Shown here in pieces: positions 58,871 through 64,000 of a stretch of DNA of 64,000 bases (its first letter is position 1; each line of letters starts with the position of its first letter). The DNA is taken from assembly GCA_022601195.1 (NCBI GenBank), contig JAHZIX010000045.1, positions 186,001 to 250,000 on the forward strand. The letters are read 5' to 3'. A program made the position numbers and the translations under genes. Below the pieces are notes generated by a model. It was not told the DNA's origin. It ran no database searches and was given only the letters and a program-made list of their open reading frames with translations. The DNA comes from Deltaproteobacteria bacterium. GTDB lineage: Bacteria > Acidobacteriota > Thermoanaerobaculia > Multivoradales > JAHZIX01.

Positions 58871-59326
58871 CTACTTCCTATCCACACCCACCCCATGGCG
58901 AAATACCAACTCCCCACCCAGCCAGCCTCCTCCGAAGGCCACCAGAATACCCAGCAACGCTAGAGAGATCTCCAGCAATCCGGGCTTTTCTGTAACCCCC
59001 GAGGGGCCACGGCGCAGAAGCACGCTGGCGAGAATGCAGCAGAAGGCTACCGACATGAAGCCCATATGCCACCATGCTACCCGTTCTGCCGAGTGATTGG
59101 CAGGTAGGGATACCAGTTCCACGAAGCCGCTGGCGAAGGCTGGAACCGAAGCCACCAGCCCCAGCGAAAGGGTCCAGAAGGCCAGAGCAGCCCACGGGGG
59201 GCCTGGCCAGAACACCCCAGCCAAATCCCAGACTGTGCCGCCGGCCCAAAAAGCTAGAGGGAACCCCGCCACCATTGGGTGTACGGGGTGCCCGAGGAGA
59301 CGAAGACCACGGTGTGGTGTGCTCAT
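58871..59326 (-). CDS. DUF2231 membrane protein
   Basis: 151 residues with four hydrophobic helices. The start LLGHPVHPMVAGFPLAFWAGG with its paired histidines is the DUF2231 hallmark; a further conserved His lies in WWHMGFM. Histidines in such proteins could bind heme or metal; the function is unknown. It lies 26 nt before the SufR-like gene and 23 nt after the small membrane protein gene on the minus strand. Confidence 0.85.
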   Translation of the reverse strand: MSTPHRGLRLLGHPVHPMVAGFPLAFWAGGTVWDLAGVFWPGPPWAALAFWTLSLGLVASVPAFASGFVELVSLPANHSAERVAWWHMGFMSVAFCCILASVLLRRGPSGVTEKPGLLEISLALLGILVAFGGGWLGGELVFRHGVGVDRK

Positions 59327-59349
59327 GTGCTGGAGGACCCCCTAGGCGC

Positions 59350-59694
59350 CTAGAAGACGGCGAGGACCAGGGCGAGGAAGCCCACTACCGCCACCAGGGC
59401 ATGAATGACCACTACTGCATTGGGCGCCCGGAGCCCCCGAAGATGGAAGGAGAAAAGGAAGAAACCTCCCAAGGCAGCCACCACCAGGACAATGAGAGGT
59501 AAAGCCAAGCCCGAGGTCGCAGCTCCTCCCCCTCCCAGATAGGCCACGATGACCAAAACTAGGCCCGTAGCAGCGGCGCCACCATGGATCAAGCTGACGG
59601 GCATCGGAAGTGCCTGTCCTTTGAAGTGGCGGACAGCCAGAAAAAGGCCACCGAGAGCGGCGAGAGCAAACAAGATTACAGCGATAGTCGGCAT
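59350..59694 (-). CDS. Small four-helix membrane protein
   Basis: 114 residues with four hydrophobic helices. His residues lie in VRHFKGQ, SLIHGGAAATG, SFHLRG and VVIHALVAVVG; two HGG/HA-type histidines sit inside helices, as in b-heme or small redox membrane proteins. I do not recognise a named family. It is the first gene of the minus-strand unit; the shared operator-like repeat (59750-59775) lies 56 nt upstream of the start. Confidence 0.72.
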   Translation of the reverse strand: MPTIAVILFALAALGGLFLAVRHFKGQALPMPVSLIHGGAAATGLVLVIVAYLGGGGAATSGLALPLIVLVVAALGGFFLFSFHLRGLRAPNAVVVIHALVAVVGFLALVLAVF

Positions 59695-59749
59695 GGTATC
59701 CAGCTCCTTCGGTTCGTTGTCGATGGATCAAGCCTAGCAAATTAAACAG

Positions 59750-59775
59750 AATAAACAAGGTAATTTTTGTTTATT
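59750..59775. promoter_or_regulatory. Operator-like inverted repeat between divergent redox genes
   Basis: AATAAACAA (59750-59758) and TTGTTTATT (59767-59775) are perfect complements with an 8-nt spacer, in an AT-rich island between the minus-strand unit (starting 59694) and the plus-strand unit (starting 59936). Location and symmetry suit a dimeric regulator, most simply the SufR-like protein encoded in the unit. Confidence 0.6.
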
Positions 59776-59935
59776 AATATGCCCCGCCGAACCTTCCGGT
59801 AGAAAGCCAAGGTGGGCTATGGGTTCGTAGCGAAAAGAGCTGGTGCTTTAGATTGGCAAACCGTGGCGGGAGAATGGCCCGAGTACTGATGCTCCCTTTT
59901 CGAGGTAGAGTCCGGGTAGAAACGAAGGAGGTTCG

Positions 59936-60646
59936 ATGCTCAAAAGGATGGTGATGGCCGTTGTCCTTTGGATAGCCGTGGGGGGAGTCAGCTCCGGCTC
60001 CACCACTGGCTCCACCATTGGCTTGGCCGGTTCGGACTCGAGAGAGACGGAGAGCGCCCCCGCAACATCCGATTGGCAAGTGGTGGAAACGAAATCTGCC
60101 GAGGGGGAAGCTTGCCTGGTTTGCCGTCAAGCGATACGGGACGGAGAGGTGGTCGAGGTGCTCTACAAAGGCCGCCGTTTCCACGTCTCCTCCGCCATGA
60201 TGGGAGCCTTCGAAGAAGACCCGGAGCGCTACTTCCGACTCCTCACCGCGAACTCTGCCCTCTTTGACGAACAAGCTCTGGAGGGGTCGCCCAGCGAGCC
60301 CCAAAGCCATCTCGGTTGGCTCGCCTTCGGTCTCTACGTCCTGTTGGGACTCATCTGTGGCGCCATTTGTGGCTATCTTGCCTTGGCGCGCGGCCGAAGA
60401 GCCGTTCCATGGTTTTTCGCAGGCCTCGCCGTGAATGGGATTGCCATCGGTGCCCTGCTGCTCTCTCCCCGCCTCCTCAGCTCCAGCCCGGAGCCGGTTC
60501 GCGGCGGCCTGACCAAGATTCCTCGAACCCGAACTCCCGTTGCTTGCGCTCAGTGCGGCACTCTCCACCACCCCGCTGCCGCCGCCTGCGCCGGGTGCTC
60601 AGCCTTGCTGAGCCCATCCGTCGAGGCCGAGACCGCTCGAACCTAG
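59936..60646 (+). CDS. Membrane protein with N-terminal metal-site (TRASH/YHS-like) and C-terminal zinc-ribbon domains
   Basis: 236 residues; AAGGAGG lies 7 nt before ATG. A signal peptide or anchor (about 1-22) is followed by a compact domain (about 55-105) with CLVCRQAIRDGEVVEVLYKG and the end FEEDPERYFRLLT, like TRASH/YHS metal-binding domains. Two transmembrane helices (about 122-140 and 148-165) and a C-terminal zinc ribbon (CAQCG, then CAGC, about 200-222) follow. It probably senses, binds or hands over a metal; it is the first gene of the plus-strand arm of the redox module. Confidence 0.75.
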   Translation: MLKRMVMAVVLWIAVGGVSSGSTTGSTIGLAGSDSRETESAPATSDWQVVETKSAEGEACLVCRQAIRDGEVVEVLYKGRRFHVSSAMMGAFEEDPERYFRLLTANSALFDEQALEGSPSEPQSHLGWLAFGLYVLLGLICGAICGYLALARGRRAVPWFFAGLAVNGIAIGALLLSPRLLSSSPEPVRGGLTKIPRTRTPVACAQCGTLHHPAAAACAGCSALLSPSVEAETART

Positions 60647-60737
60647 GCTTCTTGGGAGTCCAGCGAATGCCCCGATACCAGGCCGATTCGACCTCAACCG
60701 GAGCCAGCGGCTCCCGACCCCACTTGGAGCCCTCGCC

Positions 60738-63074
60738 TTGAAAATCTTGCAATCCATCCAAGAAATGCTCGCCAGTGGCAGCACGGACCACCGCCGGCCC
60801 CAACTCTCCAAAACCAACGAATCCAACGTCAAAGGGCTTTACATCATTGGAGACCTAGCTGGTGCTCCGGTGATCAAGCTGGCGATGGAGCAAGCGGTAG
60901 AGGTCATCGAGACGATCTCTGCTTTGCCCGACATGAAGCAGCGGGGCTCCGCTGAAGTGCTGGACCTGCTGATCGTCGGTGCCGGCGCCGCCGGCCTCAA
61001 CGCCGCTTTGGCCGCTCAGGAAAAGGGATTCCGCCACTTGGTTCTCGAGAAGGGGAAGATTGCCAACACGATCGAGAACTTCCCGGAAGGAAAGTGGGTC
61101 TACGCTGAACCGGACTCCACCCCTCCCAAGGGCAAGCTCTGGCTCGATGGAGCTCGCAAAGAAGAATTGGTCGAACGATGGAGGGGGATCGTCGAGGACA
61201 ACCACCTGGAGGTCCGCACGGAGGAGCCCCTGGAGGCCATCGAACGACAACGAGATGGCACCTTTCGAGCCACCACGGCCCAGGGCGAGTACCGGGCCAA
61301 AAAAATCATTCTGGCAACCGGTCAACGGGGAAACCCCCGCAAATTGGGAGTCGCAGGAGAGGAGCAAGAGAAGGTTTACCACCGGCTCTATTCCCCCACC
61401 AAATACCGCAATGAGAACATCCTGGTAGTTGGCGGGGGAAATAGCGCCGTGGAAGCGGCGTTGACTCTTTCGAAGCAGAATCGAGTGGTTCTTTCCTACC
61501 GTCGTGGCGAGTTCGCGCGCCTTTTCAAGGACAATCGTCAACAGATCGACCGGGCGATTGCGGAAGGTAGAGTCGAAGTCGTTTTTCAATCCACAGTGGA
61601 CGAGTTCCGAAGCCAAGAAGCGGTCTTGACCATCGATCGAGGAGGCAGCCAGGAGGAGCGGATCGTTCCCATGGACCACGCTTTCGTGCTGATCGGTGCA
61701 GAGCTGCCGGTGCAATTCCTGAACAAGCTCGGCATTCGGCTGGAGAATGACTGGGAGGGCAGCCCCTGGAAGGCCGCGCTTCTCACCGCCGCCTCTTTCC
61801 TGGGTCTGTGGTTCTTTGGCTCCGCTCTCGGCGGGCCATCGCCCTTCGGGTGGGAGCTCGGTGCGCCGATCTCATGGCTTGCGGCGGGAGTCGCTCTAGC
61901 CTCCCTAGGGACCCTGGTGGCCTCGGGGTTCCGTGGCGACCGGTGGGCTTGGCTCGGGTTCTCCTTTGTCATCTGGTACTCCATCTATGGAATCAAAGTA
62001 GGCAAAGGTGAAGAGTTCTGGCCATACCGAGGCTGGGGCTATGAGTCGATTTCCTTCTTTGGCCGACCGTGGTCCTTTTGGTACACGGTTCTGTACACCG
62101 GTCTGATGACCGTGTTTGGAATTCAGGCCCTGAAGCGGTGGGGCCTCGATCGCCAGGATCGCTTTCAGATTTGGCGCTATACCAGCCTGGTTTCTTTTCA
62201 GTGGATCTTCTTCTTCCTGCTACCGGAGTTCCTCTTCCAATGGGCGATTCGCTACCAATGGGTCGGAGAGGCTCTCGCTAACAACCCACAGTTCGCGGAC
62301 CAGGCCTGGCGATCCTACGGACTGATCTACGCCTGGCCACTCTTTTTCTATACCTGGTTTTATGACCCCCACACGATCTGGGCCGTTTGGGGGGTCATCC
62401 TGACCTTCGGCGTCATCCCTCTGTTCGTTCTTTTCCAGGGCAAGCGTTACTGCTCCTGGATCTGCGGCTGTGGCGGCCTGGCGGAAACCTTTGGAGATCG
62501 CTGGAGACACCTGGCTCCGAAGGGACGCACGGCCATCCAGTGGGAGAAAATGGGTATTGGCATCCTTCTGTTCGCCACCGCAGCCACCCTGGTGGTTCTG
62601 CTCAAAGATACGGTCGGGCTCATCCGGACAGCGGATTGGAGCGTCTATCTCTATCGGATTCTGGTGGACGTCTGGCTGGTGGGTATTTTGCCCGTCACCC
62701 TTTACCCATTCCTAGGCGGAAAAGTGTGGTGTCGCTATTGGTGCCCGCTAGCCAAAATGATGCAGGTGATGTCTCAGGCGTACACCAAGCTTGGTTGGTC
62801 TCGCTTTCATATTGTCGCCAACGACAAATGCATCGGCTGCAACGAGTGTTCCCGCAACTGCCAGGTGGGTATCGACGTGATGGACTATGCCCTCAAGCAG
62901 GAAACTCTAGACAACGCCACCTCCTCTTGTATCGGTTGCGGGGTGTGCGTCAGCGTCTGCCCTATGGACACCCTGTCGTTTAGCAATTCAGCCGTCACCG
63001 TTAGCGGCTCCGCCGCCTTGCCGGTGATCCCGAACTCTTCCGAGGAGAGTGCCGAGCCCTCCCAGCTCCACTGA
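60738..63074 (+). CDS. FAD/NAD(P) oxidoreductase fused to NapH/NosR-like membrane ferredoxin domain
   Basis: 778 residues. After a short segment resembling the end of a flavoenzyme (GLYIIGDLAGAPVIKLAMEQ, about 33-52), a pyridine-nucleotide oxidoreductase follows with an FAD site (LLIVGAGAAGLNAA, about 77-90) and an NAD(P) site (NILVVGGGNSAVEAA, about 227-241), but no redox-active CxxC of thioredoxin reductases. Several membrane helices (about 345-690) contain CSWICGCGG and VWCRYWCPL, as in NosR/NapH. Two 4Fe-4S motifs (NDKCIGCNECSRNC and SSCIGCGVCVSVC) close it. It could move electrons from NAD(P)H across or along the membrane. TTG start, weakly supported. It overlaps the next gene by 74 nt. 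Confidence 0.88.
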   Translation: MKILQSIQEMLASGSTDHRRPQLSKTNESNVKGLYIIGDLAGAPVIKLAMEQAVEVIETISALPDMKQRGSAEVLDLLIVGAGAAGLNAALAAQEKGFRHLVLEKGKIANTIENFPEGKWVYAEPDSTPPKGKLWLDGARKEELVERWRGIVEDNHLEVRTEEPLEAIERQRDGTFRATTAQGEYRAKKIILATGQRGNPRKLGVAGEEQEKVYHRLYSPTKYRNENILVVGGGNSAVEAALTLSKQNRVVLSYRRGEFARLFKDNRQQIDRAIAEGRVEVVFQSTVDEFRSQEAVLTIDRGGSQEERIVPMDHAFVLIGAELPVQFLNKLGIRLENDWEGSPWKAALLTAASFLGLWFFGSALGGPSPFGWELGAPISWLAAGVALASLGTLVASGFRGDRWAWLGFSFVIWYSIYGIKVGKGEEFWPYRGWGYESISFFGRPWSFWYTVLYTGLMTVFGIQALKRWGLDRQDRFQIWRYTSLVSFQWIFFFLLPEFLFQWAIRYQWVGEALANNPQFADQAWRSYGLIYAWPLFFYTWFYDPHTIWAVWGVILTFGVIPLFVLFQGKRYCSWICGCGGLAETFGDRWRHLAPKGRTAIQWEKMGIGILLFATAATLVVLLKDTVGLIRTADWSVYLYRILVDVWLVGILPVTLYPFLGGKVWCRYWCPLAKMMQVMSQAYTKLGWSRFHIVANDKCIGCNECSRNCQVGIDVMDYALKQETLDNATSSCIGCGVCVSVCPMDTLSFSNSAVTVSGSAALPVIPNSSEESAEPSQLH

Positions 63075-63762
63075 CGCTTTTTGCCCCTGGGCGGCCGGAC
63101 TGCGGTACTCGCGCCACGAAGATCGTATGGCGGTTGCCCTTGCCACCGTGGGAGCGCGCCCGGTGGCTCTTGGCTTCGAAGCCACGCTTTTTCAGCAGCT
63201 TGACGAAGGCCGGCCCTGGGTAGGCCGACCACACCGCCAAAACGCCCCCGGGTCGAAGAGCGCGGCGGATACGTTCGAGGCCAGTCCGATCATAGAGTCG
63301 GCCGTTGGACTCCAGGCACCAAGCGGAAGGCCCGTTGTCGACATCCAAAAGAATAGAGTCGAAGGATCCCGGCTCCTCGAGCTGGTCCCAGACATCTCCT
63401 TGGGCAATGCTCACCCGGCGATCCTGAAGTGCTCCCCCCTGGAGATCCTTCAAGAAGGTCCGGTTCCACTCGATCACGGCATCGAATGCTTCTGAGACAA
63501 CGACGGTGGCCTGGGAAGGCAAAGTATCCAGCGCCGCCTTGAGGGTAAATCCCAACCCGAGGCCACCGATCAGCACCCGAGGTTGTTTGCTGGGAAGATC
63601 CTCACAACCGAGGTCCGCCAGCGCGCGCTCGGATCCCGGCGCGCGGGTAGCCATGAGCTCCTCGCCATCGAGGAAAATGAAAAAGCCACCGTCACGACGA
63701 TGCAAGGTCAATTTTTGCCCATCGTGGGTCTCGGCGCTGCCCAGAATTTCGAACGGTTTCAT
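63001..63762 (-). CDS. Spermidine synthase-like methyltransferase-fold protein
   Basis: 253 residues. The Rossmann core is visible: VLIGGLGLGFTLKAALDTL (nucleotide-binding glycine loop), then SFDSILLDVDNGPSAW and RRALRPGGVLAVWSAYPGPA, like polyamine-synthase-related proteins. The substrate is unknown; the class includes true spermidine synthases and many unassigned SAM-fold proteins. A basic low-complexity C-terminus (about 225-253) lies entirely within the convergent oxidoreductase gene overlap, so the true end may be less conserved. Confidence 0.82.
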   Translation of the reverse strand: MKPFEILGSAETHDGQKLTLHRRDGGFFIFLDGEELMATRAPGSERALADLGCEDLPSKQPRVLIGGLGLGFTLKAALDTLPSQATVVVSEAFDAVIEWNRTFLKDLQGGALQDRRVSIAQGDVWDQLEEPGSFDSILLDVDNGPSAWCLESNGRLYDRTGLERIRRALRPGGVLAVWSAYPGPAFVKLLKKRGFEAKSHRARSHGGKGNRHTIFVARVPQSGRPGAKSVSGAGRARHSPRKSSGSPARRRSR

Positions 63763-63870
63763 TGGACGGTCCCCTCCCTAGGGCGCCGACTCTAGCAGCC
63801 GACTGAGAAAGCTGCTCGCGGCCATCCTTGGCAAGAGGCTCTTCCCTTCTAGCCGTCCGACCCCCACGGC

Positions 63871-64000
63871 CTACTGAGCTACGGGCCGCTGGCTTGCTGA
63901 ATGCTCGGCGATTGGCTGCTGGGTTGCCGTTGCCAAGCCCAGCGCATCCAACATGGAGGGAAGACCCTTCTGATATCGTTTTGACAACAAGCTCACCAAG
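63871..64000 (-). CDS. Possible 3' end of a minus-strand gene (partial)
   Basis: At the window edge an open minus-strand frame of 42 codons ends at TAG (63871-63873) and reads LLSKRYQKGLPSMLDALGLA near its start, which looks protein-like. Its upstream part is outside the window. Low confidence. Confidence 0.3.
   Translation of the reverse strand, partial: LVSLLSKRYQKGLPSMLDALGLATATQQPIAEHSASQRPVAQ

Noticed and set aside
1..64000. CRISPR array, prophage or insertion sequence
   Set aside because: No regularly spaced repeats, integrase, transposase or terminal-repeat pair could be seen by eye.

Overview
This window is a 64 kb chromosomal segment, about 60% GC by eye, from a diderm (outer-membrane) bacterium. 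TonB-dependent receptors, BtuB/BtuFCD, a muropeptide ligase (Mpl), zf-HC2 anti-sigma factors, many TPR proteins, DUF1573, a CHAT protein and an ATP synthase alpha subunit with an extra ~70-residue segment together suggest Acidobacteriota (Thermoanaerobaculia/Holophagae-like). That placement is inference: there is no rRNA gene in the window. No phage, insertion sequence or CRISPR array is visible.

Layout. 1-3.5 kb: a TonB receptor, a tRNA cluster (Pro-Arg-Arg) behind a good sigma70-type promoter, and a small secreted protein. 3.6-8.5 kb: a cobalamin riboswitch with terminator, then btuB-btuF-btuD-btuC, a complete B12 uptake set. 8.5-10.9 kb: TetR regulator, alpha/beta hydrolase, transglutaminase-like/TPR protein. 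10.9-14.8 kb: an ECF sigma operon whose third gene is a free-standing three-repeat STN-like protein, divergent from a small acidic exported peptide and a TPR protein. 14.9-19.9 kb: housekeeping genes (RluA-type pseudouridine synthase, FAH-family enzyme, Nudix hydrolase, Rrf2 regulator, cation/proton antiporter). 19.9-22 kb: an APC permease separated from its normal C-terminal EIIA/RCK domains by one in-frame TGA. 22-30 kb: a complete F1Fo ATP synthase operon (atpZ-like, atpI-like, B, E, F, H, A, G, D, C), where the first gene appears to start at CTG. 30-41.9 kb: Na+-dependent transporter, RDD protein, large TPR protein, mpl, DUF1573, and an amidase-gerMN-murI-rph cluster. 42-47.4 kb: two fusion enzymes (S9 peptidase with a formylglycine-enzyme-like domain; a double amidohydrolase) flanking tRNA-Glu.

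47.4-58 kb is an accessory-looking stretch of unknown secreted or membrane proteins, inverted repeats, a second ECF sigma/zf-HC2 anti-sigma operon that ends in a 1045-residue TPR-CHAT protease-like protein, and an ArsI-SigZ pair with cysteine-rich tails.

58-63 kb is a compact redox module. A SufR-like four-cysteine regulator, a DUF2231 membrane protein and another small membrane protein lie on one strand. Divergent from them are a metal-site/zinc-ribbon membrane protein and a 778-residue fusion of an FAD/NAD(P) oxidoreductase with a NapH/NosR-like membrane domain and two 4Fe-4S clusters. A 9-bp inverted repeat (AATAAACAA-N8-TTGTTTATT) lies between the two arms. This is the best candidate in the window for an undescribed system. 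The window ends with a spermidine-synthase-like protein and the tail of a possible minus-strand gene.
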